Source: Geminicoccaceae bacterium (GTDB taxonomy: Bacteria > Pseudomonadota > Alphaproteobacteria > Geminicoccales > Geminicoccaceae). Taken from it: a stretch of 64,000 bases of DNA. The position numbers and the translations under genes are program-made. Each line of letters starts with the position of its first letter. Position 1 is the first letter of the stretch. The notes beneath the pieces were generated by a model that saw only the letters and a list, made by a program, of their open reading frames with translations, made no database searches and was not told the origin of the DNA. Shown here in pieces: positions 43,528-52,685 of this stretch. The DNA is taken from assembly GCA_025999455.1 (NCBI GenBank), contig AP024683.1, positions 689,501-753,500 of the forward strand. Direction: 5' to 3'.

Positions 43528-44786
43528 GCTCCGCGGCCGCGCTCGCGTTCGAGCCGCTCGAGCGCGTCGCGCGCGATGGTGAGCCCGGGATCGGCGGCGA
43601 GCGCTCGTTTGAGATCGGCGACCGCACGGTCGAGCTCGCCGAGCTGCTGGAGCGCGCGGGCCCGGTTGTAGAGGAACCAGGGTTCGGCGGCACCGCCGCG
43701 GATCGCCCGGTCGAGATCGGCCAAGGCGCCACGGGGATCGTTCCGACGCAGCCGAGCGATGCCGCGGGTGGCGAGCGCGTCCATCCGGGCCGGGTCCCGG
43801 CGCAGCGCCTCGGAGAGGTCGCGCTGGGCTCCGGCGTGATCCTCGAGCCGCATCCGCACGAGCCCGCGGATGTGCCAGGCATCGGCTCGCGACGGGTCGA
43901 GCGCGACCGCTCGGTTCAGAGCTGCGAGCGCGGGACGGGGCCGGCCGAGCGCCAGGAGGGCGCGGCCGCGGCCGAGCTGCGCTTCGAACGAGTCCGGATC
44001 GGCGGCCGATACGGCATCGAAGGTCGCGAGCGCGCGGGCCGGTTCGCCGGCGCGCAGGAGTGCTCGACCGAGCGCGAGCTGGAGCTCCCGATCATCGGGT
44101 GCCCGGGCTCGGGCCGCCTCGAGGTCGGCGACCGCCGCGCGGGCATCGCCCCGCTGCAGCTTGGCGCGTGCCCGGCCGGCCAAGAGATCGGCGCGGTCGG
44201 GCTCGCCGGCCAGCGCGGCATCGTAGTCGGCGATCGCGCCGGCCGCGTCCCCGAGCTCGAGCCGCGCACGCGCGCGCAAGGCGAGCGCGTCGACCCGTCC
44301 GGGGCTCCGCGCCAGAACCGGCTCGAGGAGGCGCACCGCCTCCTGGGGTTCGCCACCGCGCAACGACAAGCGAGCGAGGTTCGTGGCGACGTCCGGATCG
44401 TCGGGCGAGCGAGCGCGCGCGGCGCGCAAGTCGGCGACGGCACCTTCCCGATCACCCAGGCGCTCGCGGACCAACGCGCGCGCGGCCAAGGCGCCGCCGT
44501 CCTCGGGCCGGATCGCCAAGAGCTCGTCGAGGTCGCGGCGGGCCGCCTCGAGCTCGCCGGCGCGTCGTAAGAGCGTGGCCCGGGTCGCGAGCGCGTCGGC
44601 CCGACGTCCCGGTTCGAGCGTCGGTCGGGCGAGGAGCCGATCGCAGGCGGCACGGGCCGCGTCCGCATCCGGCTGGCGTGTCGAGCAGGCGGCGAGGTCC
44701 GGGTCGACCGACGGGCGTGACGGCGATCCCTCCCCGGTGCAGCCGATCAGTAGCGCGAGCCAGGCGAGCAGCCGGATGGAGCGCAG
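43524..44786 (-). CDS. TPR-repeat lipoprotein with a likely CTG start
   Basis: The mature protein is a string of about eleven tetratricopeptide units (for example ALRARARLELGDAAGAIADYD). Standard start codons begin only at TTG 44519, inside a repeat. Upstream in the same frame lies a full lipoprotein leader, RSIRLLAWLALLIGC with lipobox LIGC. The only plausible initiator for it is CTG 44786, with GGGGGAG seven bases ahead. This gives 420 residues. It would be an outer- or inner-membrane scaffold, with partner unknown. It overlaps the DUF192 gene by four bases. Confidence 0.72.
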   Translation of the reverse strand: MRSIRLLAWLALLIGCTGEGSPSRPSVDPDLAACSTRQPDADAARAACDRLLARPTLEPGRRADALATRATLLRRAGELEAARRDLDELLAIRPEDGGALAARALVRERLGDREGAVADLRAARARSPDDPDVATNLARLSLRGGEPQEAVRLLEPVLARSPGRVDALALRARARLELGDAAGAIADYDAALAGEPDRADLLAGRARAKLQRGDARAAVADLEAARARAPDDRELQLALGRALLRAGEPARALATFDAVSAADPDSFEAQLGRGRALLALGRPRPALAALNRAVALDPSRADAWHIRGLVRMRLEDHAGAQRDLSEALRRDPARMDALATRGIARLRRNDPRGALADLDRAIRGGAAEPWFLYNRARALQQLGELDRAVADLKRALAADPGLTIARDALERLERERGRGA

Positions 44787-44858
44787 CGTCCTTCTCCCCC
44801 GAAAGTCGCCACGAGCGTAGCGTTCGTTCCGGCCCGGCTGAAGGGGGGCGGCGCCGGC

Positions 44859-45368
44859 TCAGCCCACCGTGGCGATCCGCGCCTCGGTCGGGACCGGTGT
44901 GCGCAGCGTCTGGAGGACGACGCAGTAGCGCTCGGTCAGCGTGAGCAGCCGCTCGAGCTGCTCGGGGCCGGCATCGGTGTCGAGCTCGAAGGTGAGCCGG
45001 ATCGCCCGGAAGCCGACCGGGGCTTCCTTGTCGACGCCGAGTGTGCCACGGAAATCGAGATCGCCCTCGGCGCGCACGGTGCCGCCGCGCAAGGCGATCC
45101 CGAGGGCGGTCGCGACCGCCGTCAGGGTGACGCCGGCACAAGCGACCAGCGCCTCGAGCAACATGTCGCCCGAACAGGCCTGCAACCCGCTGCCACCCGT
45201 GGCCGGGTGGAGCCCGGCCTCGACGAGACCTTTGGCGGTGTCGACCCGGCAGCTCACGCCCTCGCCGAGCACGCCTTCGGCACGGAGCGTGATCAGCGCC
45301 GCCTCGGGATTCTCGCGATAGCGCGACTTCAGAGGTGCCTGGAGGGCTTTGAGCTGGTCGGGGGTCAA
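44859..45368 (-). CDS. OsmC-family protein
   Basis: The 169-residue protein has the OsmC/Ohr fold, with GSGLQACSGDMLLEALVACAGVTL holding one conserved cysteine, and a second in the C-terminal ERYCVVLQTL. OsmC proteins reduce organic hydroperoxides using two cysteines; both are present. The start is TTG 45368, with GGAG eight to nine bases upstream. It follows the SsuB-like gene by 24 bases and may be co-transcribed. Confidence 0.85.
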   Translation of the reverse strand: MTPDQLKALQAPLKSRYRENPEAALITLRAEGVLGEGVSCRVDTAKGLVEAGLHPATGGSGLQACSGDMLLEALVACAGVTLTAVATALGIALRGGTVRAEGDLDFRGTLGVDKEAPVGFRAIRLTFELDTDAGPEQLERLLTLTERYCVVLQTLRTPVPTEARIATVG

Positions 45369-45392
45369 CGCAGGATCTCCGGGGCGGGTCGG

Positions 45393-46136
45393 TCAGGCGG
45401 CGAGGAGGTTGGCGGACGGCAAGGCGGAGAGCAACCGCGCCCGCAGCATCTGGAACGCCGATTCCCGCGGGTCTCGCGGGCGCGGGAGAGCGATCTCGAG
45501 GCGGCTCACGACCCGCCCCGGCCGGCCACCGAGGACGACGACCTCGTCGGCCAGGAGCACGGCTTCGTCGAGATCGTGGGTGACGAGTAGCAAGGTCGGG
45601 CGGTCCTCGCTCCAAAGGCGCAAGAGCTCGACTTGGAGCTGGGCGCGCAAGATCGCGTCGAGCGCGCTGAACGGCTCGTCCAAGAGCAGGACGGGCGGCC
45701 GCCCGACCAGGGCCCGAGCGAGGGCGGCGCGCTGGGCCATCCCCCCGGAAAGCTGCTTCGGCAGAGCTTCGACCGCCGAGCCGAGGCCGACCCGTTCGCA
45801 GGCGTCGAGGGCGAGCGCCCGGCGTTCCCGCCAGGGAAGGCGCCGCGACAGCCCGAAGGCGACGTTGTGCAGGACGTCGAGCCAAGGAAAGAGGCGCGGC
45901 TCTTGGAAGACGACGCCGATCCGAGGTGACGGTCCGTGGAGTTCTTCCCCGTCGAGCAGGATCCGGCCGGAGGTGGGTCGCTCGAGGCTGGCGAGCAGAC
46001 GGAGGAGCGTGCTCTTGCCGCATCCCGACGGGCCGATCACGACCGTGATGCGGCCGGCGGGCAGGGCGAGATCGACGCCGTCGAGGGCGAGGTGACCGTT
46101 GGCGTAGCGCTTGCCGATGCCGACGAGTTCGAGCAT
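45393..46136 (-). CDS. ABC transporter ATPase, SsuB/TauB-like
   Basis: The 247-residue ATPase has Walker A GPSGCGKST, signature LSGGMAQRAALARAL, Walker B LLLDEPFSAL and switch VTHDLDEAVLLADEV, the last typical of nitrate/sulfonate/taurine importers. ATG 46136 lies four bases after the permease stop. It would drive the permease encoded next. Substrate is inferred from the binding protein only. Confidence 0.92.
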   Translation of the reverse strand: MLELVGIGKRYANGHLALDGVDLALPAGRITVVIGPSGCGKSTLLRLLASLERPTSGRILLDGEELHGPSPRIGVVFQEPRLFPWLDVLHNVAFGLSRRLPWRERRALALDACERVGLGSAVEALPKQLSGGMAQRAALARALVGRPPVLLLDEPFSALDAILRAQLQVELLRLWSEDRPTLLLVTHDLDEAVLLADEVVVLGGRPGRVVSRLEIALPRPRDPRESAFQMLRARLLSALPSANLLAA

Positions 46137-46140
46137 CGCA

Positions 46141-46989
46141 TCACCCTCCGCTCTTGAAACCGTCTTGCCAAGCGACGAGCCGACGGGTCGCGAGCACGAG
46201 AAGCGCGTCGCTCGCCTTGCCGAGCACGGCGAAAAGGAGAAGCGCGCCCAGGATGACGGCGGCGTTACCGCTCATCTGCCCGTCCATCAGCAGGTAGCCG
46301 AGCCCCTCGGACGCGCCCATGAGCTCGGCGGCGATGACGAACATCCAGGCGAGGCCGAGACCGCCGCGCACGCCCGTGAGCCAGGCGGGCAGGGCCGCGG
46401 GCAAGAGGATCCGGCCGATCATCGCGAGCGGGCCCAGATGATAGACGCGCCCCACCTCGACGAGCTTGCGATCGACGCCGCGGATTCCCGCCTCGAGGCC
46501 GAGATAGACCGGAAAGAAGGCGCCCACCGCGATCAAGAGCACCTTCGGCGTCTCGAAGATCCCGAACCAGAGAACGAACAACGGCACCCAGGCGATCGAA
46601 GGAATGGCCCGCAGCGCCTGGAGCGTCGGATCGAGCAGCCGGCGGAGGAGGTCGAAGGTTCCGGTCACCGCGCCGAGGAGCGTCGCGACCGTGACCCCGA
46701 GCGCGAAGCCGAGCACCACGCGGCGCAAGGTGGCCTCAAGGTGGCGCAGGAGCTCACCCGAGGCGGCGAGCTCCTGCAATTGCACGAGGATCGTGCTCGG
46801 CGGCGGGAGCAGCCGGCGGGCGATCCAGCCCTGGGCGGCGGCGAGCTCCCAGGCCAGAGCCACCCCCACGGGTAAGACGAGCCCGAGAAGCGCCGGCGGG
46901 ACGCGCGGCGTTCGCGCGGGCGAGCCCTCGGGTGTCGCTCGGGCCGCCGGCTCGGCCGGCCGCCCGAGACGTTCGATCGCGGTCGCCAT
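46141..46989 (-). CDS. ABC transporter permease, SsuC/TauC-like
   Basis: The 282-residue inner-membrane protein has about six helices. It carries the EAA loop region LGASEGLGYL-type (here LMGASEGLGYLLMDGQ), preceded by LPAALPAWLTGVRGGLGLAW. The N-terminus of about 40 residues is Pro/Arg-rich and variable. ATG 46989 shares one base with the binding-protein stop. Together they form an SsuABC-type importer. Confidence 0.92.
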   Translation of the reverse strand: MATAIERLGRPAEPAARATPEGSPARTPRVPPALLGLVLPVGVALAWELAAAQGWIARRLLPPPSTILVQLQELAASGELLRHLEATLRRVVLGFALGVTVATLLGAVTGTFDLLRRLLDPTLQALRAIPSIAWVPLFVLWFGIFETPKVLLIAVGAFFPVYLGLEAGIRGVDRKLVEVGRVYHLGPLAMIGRILLPAALPAWLTGVRGGLGLAWMFVIAAELMGASEGLGYLLMDGQMSGNAAVILGALLLFAVLGKASDALLVLATRRLVAWQDGFKSGG

Positions 46990-47969
46990 CAGCCGATCGT
47001 CAAGGTCGCGGTGAAGCGGCGATCGAGCAGCTCGCGGGTCGCCGCCTCGACGTCGACCTCCGGCCGGATCACGCCACCGGCCTGCAGCGCCCGACCGGCG
47101 GCCACGATCGAGGCGTGCTGCGCATCGCCGACGCGCGGGTCGGCGAGCCCGGTGCGTTCGAGCTGGCGAGCCGCGACGGCCTCGCTGATCCGCGCCGTCT
47201 TGGCGAGCAAGGCGCGGAGCTCGTCGGGGTTGGCCAGAGCGTGGCGCCGGCCGCGCTCGTAGAGAGCGACGACCGCCTCGACGATCTCGGGATGCTCGGC
47301 GATCAGGCTCTCCGGCGCGTTCAAGACACCCCAGGTGTTGGCTTCCGGGTCGCGATAGAAGATCCGATTGCCGGCCTCGAGCTCGGTCTGCGCCATCATC
47401 GGATCGAGGCCGGCCCAGGCGTCGACGTCGCCGCGCTCCAGGGCCGCCTTGCCCTGGTCGTGCTGGAGAAGGACGAGCTGGACGTCCTTCTGGCCGAGCC
47501 CGTGCCGCTCGAGGGCACGTAGGAGAAAGATGTAAGGGTCGGTGCCCTTGGTGGCGGCCACCCGGCGGCCGCGCAGATCCTCGACCTTCGTGATGCCGGT
47601 GTCGGGGCGGGTCACGAGGGCGGTCCATTCGGGCTTGGAAAACACGTACACCGTCCGGATCGGGTTGCCGTTGATCCGCCCGAGCAAGGCCGCCGCGCCG
47701 GCCGTGGAGCCGACATGCAAGGATCCGGCATTCAGGAACTCGAGCGCCTTGTTCGAGCCCAGCGATTGGACCCAATGGACTTTCCGGATGCCGAGCTTGC
47801 CGAACGTCTCCTCGGCCCAGCCCTTTTCGCGGAGCACGAGGCTCACCGGGTTGTAGGTCGCCCAATCGAGGACGAGCTCGGTGGGGCGGGCGGCCCGGCT
47901 CGTTCGTGTCACCGAGAAGAGAGCAAGTCCAGATCCGGCAGCGATCAGATGACGACGAGAAACTCGCAT
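46989..47969 (-). CDS. Aliphatic sulfonate-type ABC substrate-binding protein
   Basis: The 326-residue periplasmic protein begins MRVSRRHLIAAGSGLALFSV, a Tat-like or Sec leader. The mature part has DWATYNPVSLVLREKGWAE, GSTAGAAALLGRINGN, VAATKGTDPYIFLLRALE and DAWAGLDPMMAQTEL, typical of SsuA-like proteins. I use ATG 47969; ATG 47984 is also possible. Sulfonates are likely ligands, but related nitrate or taurine binders cannot be excluded. Confidence 0.88.
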   Translation of the reverse strand: MRVSRRHLIAAGSGLALFSVTRTSRAARPTELVLDWATYNPVSLVLREKGWAEETFGKLGIRKVHWVQSLGSNKALEFLNAGSLHVGSTAGAAALLGRINGNPIRTVYVFSKPEWTALVTRPDTGITKVEDLRGRRVAATKGTDPYIFLLRALERHGLGQKDVQLVLLQHDQGKAALERGDVDAWAGLDPMMAQTELEAGNRIFYRDPEANTWGVLNAPESLIAEHPEIVEAVVALYERGRRHALANPDELRALLAKTARISEAVAARQLERTGLADPRVGDAQHASIVAAGRALQAGGVIRPEVDVEAATRELLDRRFTATLTIG

Positions 47970-48299
47970 GGCAACCCCCGACATTCGGTGAGTCCGAGAC
48001 TCGTGTTCGATGTCGAGCGGGCCAGCTTTTCTACGGATCGCGAGGATCTTTCGAAGCGAGCCCGCCGCAGCCGACGTACGGCGAACCGCCGGACGCTTTA
48101 GCTGCATTTGTAACGCGCCCGCAAGCTGTCAGCTCAAATCGGCGCGACACGGCCATCCTGATTTCATCAAAAGCCGCTGTCAATAACCTTTTTATACAAA
48201 CAACTTTTGTATTTTATCCGACCTCGGCGGTCTTGACGGCCCGCCCGGGCTTGGATCAGAAAAGACTGAAGTTCGGGTGACCGGGGAGGCCGACCGACG
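47970..48299. other. Divergent AT-rich intergenic region
   Basis: The 330 bases between the binding-protein gene and the flavoprotein gene hold no frame that looks coding. The segment about 48150-48220 is conspicuously AT-rich for this genome and contains the inverted repeat at 48194-48212. A TTGACG at 48233-48238 could be a -35 box for the rightward gene, with a poor -10 at 48256-48261. Confidence 0.55.
48194..48212. promoter_or_regulatory. Perfect inverted repeat, candidate operator
   Basis: ATACAAA (48194-48200) and TTTGTAT (48206-48212) are exact reverse complements around a five-base spacer. The site lies between divergent transport and oxidoreductase genes in an AT-rich island, a typical place for a shared regulator site. 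The regulator is unknown. Confidence 0.5.
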
Positions 48300-49565
48300 A
48301 TGAACCGAACCGTTCGACGCGTTCCTCGGGGGATCGGGCGTCGGGCCGTGCTCGAAGGGGCCGCAGCCGGGCTCGCGCTGGTCGCCGCACCCCGCATCGC
48401 GCGGGGCGCCCGCGCGAGGGTGGTCGTGGTCGGCGGCGGCTGGGGTGGGCTCGGGGCGGTCCGCGGCTTGGCCCGCAAAGGTGCCACGGAGCTGACGCTC
48501 GTCGAACCGCACCCGGCGTTCGTCTCCTGCCCCCTCAGCATCCACTACATCGTGGGCGAGCGGCCGTTCGCCGAGTTCGAACACGGCTACGGCGCGATCG
48601 AACGCCTCGGCGTGCGGCGTGTGGCCGAGGCGGCCGTCGCGATCGACCGCGACCACCGCGAGGTCGTCACCGCGAGCGGGCGGCTCGGCTACGACTTCCT
48701 GATCCTCTCACCCGGCGTCGAGTACGCCGAAGAGGCGATCGCGGGCTACGCGGAAGCACGCGCCGCGCTCCCGGTCGGCTTCCGCCCCTTCGAGCAGCAC
48801 GCGGTCAAAGCCCTGGTCGACCGCTTCCTCGCCGAGGGCGGGACGTTCCTGATCTCGGTCCCGAAGCCTCCCTATCGCTGCCCACCGGCACCGTACGAGC
48901 GGGCTTGTCTGATCGCCGAACGGATGGCGCGGCACGGGACCAAGGGGAAGGTCGTGATCGCCGACGCCAATCCCCAGCCCATGCCGCCACCGATCGCCCG
49001 GCCGATCCTCGAAGCGATGCGCACGGTGCACGGCGCGCGGATCGACTATCTCCCCGACCACGAAGCGAAGGCGGTCGACCCCGCCAAGGGCACGCTCGAC
49101 TGCGGGGTCGCCGAGGTGCCCTTCACCCACGCCAACCTCGTCCTGCCGATGCGCGCGCCCAAGCTCTTGCGCGACGCCGGCCTCGCCGAACGGTGGGCGG
49201 TGGTCCGCTTGCCCGAGTTCCGCTCGCAGGTCGACGACCGGATCTGGATCGTCGGCGATTCGGCCGGAACGCCGTTGCCGAAGAGCGGCCACGTCGCCTT
49301 CAACGCCGGGCTCGTCGTGGCCGAGGCGATCGGCCGGCGCCTCGACGGTCAGCCGGAACCCCAAGCGGGTCCGACCGCGCTCCCGGCCGGGATCTGCTTC
49401 GCCGCCGTGACCAGCGAGCGGGCCATCATGATCAACGTGGGCGCCGACTTCGTCCCGGGAGAGGGCGCCAAGCTGCGCTTCGAGGTCGATCCCGCCCCGA
49501 CCCGCGAATCGAGCGAGGCGGCTCTGAACTGGGGCCGCTCGATGTGGGAGAGCATGCTCGGCTGA
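48300..49565 (+). CDS. FAD-dependent sulfide dehydrogenase (FccB/SoxF)-like flavoprotein
   Basis: The 421-residue protein has a Tat-like leader (GRRAVLEGAAAGLALVAA) and an FAD-binding fold with VVVGGGWGGLGAVRGL. It carries FVSCPLSIHYIVG and RCPPAPYERACLIAE, the cysteine regions used by flavocytochrome c sulfide dehydrogenases and sulfide:quinone reductases. WIVGDSAGTPLPKSGHVAFNAG is the second FAD motif, and the C-terminal part resembles the FCSD flavin-binding domain. No cytochrome c partner gene is adjacent. ATG 48300 follows GGGGAGG. Confidence 0.82.
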   Translation: MNRTVRRVPRGIGRRAVLEGAAAGLALVAAPRIARGARARVVVVGGGWGGLGAVRGLARKGATELTLVEPHPAFVSCPLSIHYIVGERPFAEFEHGYGAIERLGVRRVAEAAVAIDRDHREVVTASGRLGYDFLILSPGVEYAEEAIAGYAEARAALPVGFRPFEQHAVKALVDRFLAEGGTFLISVPKPPYRCPPAPYERACLIAERMARHGTKGKVVIADANPQPMPPPIARPILEAMRTVHGARIDYLPDHEAKAVDPAKGTLDCGVAEVPFTHANLVLPMRAPKLLRDAGLAERWAVVRLPEFRSQVDDRIWIVGDSAGTPLPKSGHVAFNAGLVVAEAIGRRLDGQPEPQAGPTALPAGICFAAVTSERAIMINVGADFVPGEGAKLRFEVDPAPTRESSEAALNWGRSMWESMLG

Positions 49566-49602
49566 AGGCGCCCGCTCGAGCTTGAGCCGGTGGAGCCGGC
49601 CG

Positions 49603-50805
49603 TCAGAACGCCACATCGTTGACGGCGACCACCGCGGCCAGGATCGACACGACGATCCCGCCCACGAGGAGCCCGAGCGTCACGATGACGAGCGGCTCGA
49701 TCAGCGCCACGAGGCGGGTGAGGCGGGTGGCGAGCCGCTCCTCGAACGCTTCGGCCAGGTGCTCGGCGACCGCGGCGAGCCGGCCGCTCTCTTCGCCGAC
49801 CCGAACGAGCCGCACGGCGAGCGGCGAGACGAACCCGGCCTCGCCGAGGCAACTCCAAAGAGGGCGGCCCTGGCGCACGCCCACGAGGACGCCGTCCATG
49901 GCGGCGCGCGCCGCACGGTTGGCGAGGAGGTCGCGCACGAGACCGAGCCCGTTCGCGAGATCGAGCCCGCCGCCGAGCACCGTCGCGAGGCCGCGCATGG
50001 CCTGCGCCGTCGCGCGCTCGCGGGCGATCCGGCCGAAGACCGGCAGCGCGAGGACCATGCGGTCGAGGATCGCGCGCAGGGCGTCGCTGCGCCGGGCGAC
50101 CAACAGGCCCGAAAGCGTCGCCGCGAGCCCCAGCAGGAGAAAATCGCCCCGTTCGGCGAGGAAGCCCGCGAGTGCCAGGGTCAAGCGGGTGCTCGCGGGG
50201 AGTTCCGCCTCGGCCTGGGCGAAGAGCGGCGCGAAGCGCGGCACCACGACGAGCAGCAGCACGGCGAGCGCCCCGAGCGAGGCGAGGAGCAGCACCGAGG
50301 GATAGATCATCGCGGAGACGAGCTTGCGCTCGAGCTGCTCGGTCCGCTCGCGCAACTGGACGAGCTTCTGCAGGCTCTCGCTCAGGCTACCCGCGGCCTC
50401 GCCGGCTCGCACGATCCCGACGTAGGCGCGCGGAAACGCCTCGGGGTGCGCAGCGAGCGCTTCGCTCAACGACTTGCCGCCGCGGACCGCCTCTCGCACG
50501 CTCGCGAGCACGGCTCGCAGCCGGGGATGCTCGCCGGTCTCGACCAGGAGCCCGAGGGCCGCCTCGACCGGCTGGCCGGCGCCCAGGAGCGTGGCGAGCT
50601 CGCGAGTGGCCTCGGTGACCGCGCGGGCGAGGCCGCGGCCCGCCACGGGCGCCGCGAGGGGCCGGGTCGCCACGGGTTCGGCGCTGATCGGGATCAGCCC
50701 GCGATCCTGCAGACGCGCGACGGCACTCCGGTCGTCGGCCGCCTCGATCTCGCCCGAGACCCGTTCTCCCGACGGCGTCAGTGCTCGATAGACGAACTGC
50801 GGCAC
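49603..50805 (-). CDS. gspF: Type II secretion/type IV pilus inner-membrane protein GspF
   Basis: The 400-residue protein has two T2SSF domains, each with a helical cytoplasmic part and long membrane helices. ASVREAVRGGKSLSEALAAHP and its repeat GVRQGRPLWSCL are the duplicated motif, and FPRAYVGIVRAGEAAGSL is diagnostic. GTG 50805 fits the canonical opening VPQFVYRALTPSG. It follows gspE directly (14 bases). No other secretion or pilin gene is visible. Confidence 0.92.
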   Translation of the reverse strand: MPQFVYRALTPSGERVSGEIEAADDRSAVARLQDRGLIPISAEPVATRPLAAPVAGRGLARAVTEATRELATLLGAGQPVEAALGLLVETGEHPRLRAVLASVREAVRGGKSLSEALAAHPEAFPRAYVGIVRAGEAAGSLSESLQKLVQLRERTEQLERKLVSAMIYPSVLLLASLGALAVLLLVVVPRFAPLFAQAEAELPASTRLTLALAGFLAERGDFLLLGLAATLSGLLVARRSDALRAILDRMVLALPVFGRIARERATAQAMRGLATVLGGGLDLANGLGLVRDLLANRAARAAMDGVLVGVRQGRPLWSCLGEAGFVSPLAVRLVRVGEESGRLAAVAEHLAEAFEERLATRLTRLVALIEPLVIVTLGLLVGGIVVSILAAVVAVNDVAF

Positions 50806-50819
50806 GCGGCCCGCGGCTC

Positions 50820-52577
50820 CTACCAGTCCTCGGTGACGCGGCGGACCTCGTCGAGGGTGGTGACGCCGGCGAGCGCCTTGGCCACCCCGTCCTGCCACAT
50901 GGTCCGCATGCCGGCGGCCTCGGCGGCCGCCTGGATCGCCTGGGTGGGAGCTCGATCGCGGATCAGGGCGCGGATCCGATCGTCGACCTCGAGGAGCTCG
51001 AAGATCCCGACCCGGCCCACGATCCCGAGCCCGTCGCAGCGGCTGCAGCCCGGCGCGCGGTAGAGGATCGGCACGCTCGGCGCGTGGCGACCCAAGAGCG
51101 CACGCTCGTCGGGTTCGGCGGGCCGCGGCTCGCGGCAATGCGGGCAGAGCACGCCCACGAGCCGCTGGCCGATCACCGCGCGCAGGACCGAGGCCAAGAG
51201 GTAAGGCTCGACGCCCATGTCGAGCAGCCGCGCCACGGCCCCCGCCGCGCTGTTGGTGTGCAGGGTCGAGAGCAGGAGATGCCCGGTGAGCGCCGCGTGC
51301 ACGGCGATGTCGGCGGTCTCGGGGTCGCGCGTCTCGCCGACCATCACGACGTCGGGATCGTGACGGACCACCGAGCGGAGCACGCGGGCGAAGTCCAACC
51401 CGATGTCGGCGCGGACGTGGATCTGGGTCACCCCGTCGATCTGGTATTCGACCGGGTCCTCCACACTCACGACCTTGAGCGTGTCGCGATCGAGCGTGCG
51501 CAGGGCGGCGTAAAGCGTCGTCGTCTTGCCGGAGCCCGTGGGTCCGGTGACCAGGAGCATGCCGTGCGGCGAGCGGAGGATCGCCCGCAGCCGCGCCTCG
51601 ACCTCGGGGGCGAGGCCCAGCTCGTCCAGCCCGACACCCCGGCGATCGCTTTCGAGCAGCCGGACGACGAGGCTCTCGCCGTGCACGGTGGGTGCGGTCG
51701 CGACGCGCAGATCGACCCGCCGCCCGTCGAGCTCGAGGCGGGCGCGCCCGTCCTGCGGCAATCGGCGTTCGGCGATGTCGAGCTTGGCCAGGATCTTGAT
51801 CCGCGAGACGATCGCCGCGGCGTAGCGGACCGGCGGCGAGGCGATCTCGCGCAGCCGCCCGTGCACGCGGTAGCGGACCCGGAGATGGTCCGGGAACGGC
51901 TCGATGTGCACGTCCGACGCCTTCATGTGCAACGCGTCGGTCAAGAGCTGGTTCACGAGCCGGACGACCGGCGCCTCCTGGGCGCTGTCGAGCAGCCGTT
52001 CGACCTCTTCACCGCTCGCCTCGCCCTGGCCGTCGAGGTCGGAAACGAGGCGCTGGAGGGCCGCGGCACCGCGATCGAACCAGCGGGCGAGCGCCGACTC
52101 GACGTCCTGGAGCGTGGCCGCGACCGGCACGGGCTCGAGCCCGCTCGCGAGCCCGATCGCCTTGAGCCCGTAGGCATCTGTCGGATCGACCATCGCCACG
52201 CGGACGCGCGCTCCGTCGACGGCGATCGGCGCCATCCCGGCGTGGCGGAGGAACCGAGGTGCGACGATCTCGCCGAGGGGTGGGCTTTCCGGGAAATCCT
52301 CCGGTCCGGCCCGCTCGAGGCCCAAGAGTTCGGCCGCCGCTTCGGCCCAGGTCGCCCCGTCGATCACGCCGTCGCGCAGGAGTCGGACGGCCAGTGGCTC
52401 GTTCCGCTCGGCAGCCGTCGCCGCGACCCGCTCGACGCGCAGCGGATCGACGCGACCGATCGCCACGAGATGGCGGAGCACGGGATGACCCTCGACGATC
52501 GCGGGAAGGGTCGGCTCGTCGGGAACGGGCTGCGACGTCGTCGGAGGCAGCGCCGAGATCGGGGGATCGAGGGGCAC
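50820..52577 (-). CDS. gspE: Type II secretion/pilus assembly ATPase GspE
   Basis: The roughly 585-residue ATPase powers pseudopilus or pilus assembly. Walker A GPTGSGKTTTL, Asp box VVSVEDPVEYQ, Walker B HDPDVVMVGETRD and the His box LLSTLHTNSA are intact. The C-terminal zinc site is CPHC with CSRC. An N-terminal MshEN-like region precedes. The start is uncertain: GTG 52577 or GTG 52628, neither with a strong ribosome site. It pairs with gspF only. Confidence 0.92.
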   Translation of the reverse strand: MPLDPPISALPPTTSQPVPDEPTLPAIVEGHPVLRHLVAIGRVDPLRVERVAATAAERNEPLAVRLLRDGVIDGATWAEAAAELLGLERAGPEDFPESPPLGEIVAPRFLRHAGMAPIAVDGARVRVAMVDPTDAYGLKAIGLASGLEPVPVAATLQDVESALARWFDRGAAALQRLVSDLDGQGEASGEEVERLLDSAQEAPVVRLVNQLLTDALHMKASDVHIEPFPDHLRVRYRVHGRLREIASPPVRYAAAIVSRIKILAKLDIAERRLPQDGRARLELDGRRVDLRVATAPTVHGESLVVRLLESDRRGVGLDELGLAPEVEARLRAILRSPHGMLLVTGPTGSGKTTTLYAALRTLDRDTLKVVSVEDPVEYQIDGVTQIHVRADIGLDFARVLRSVVRHDPDVVMVGETRDPETADIAVHAALTGHLLLSTLHTNSAAGAVARLLDMGVEPYLLASVLRAVIGQRLVGVLCPHCREPRPAEPDERALLGRHAPSVPILYRAPGCSRCDGLGIVGRVGIFELLEVDDRIRALIRDRAPTQAIQAAAEAAGMRTMWQDGVAKALAGVTTLDEVRRVTEDW

Positions 52578-52685
52578 CGAGGACCTGTCGGCTGGCGTGG
52601 GCCGTACTCCGCTGCCATCTTCTGCCACAGCCGGGCGACGCTGCCAAATCCGGCGGGGTCGGGTGCGGCGGAGCGGGCGCGGACG

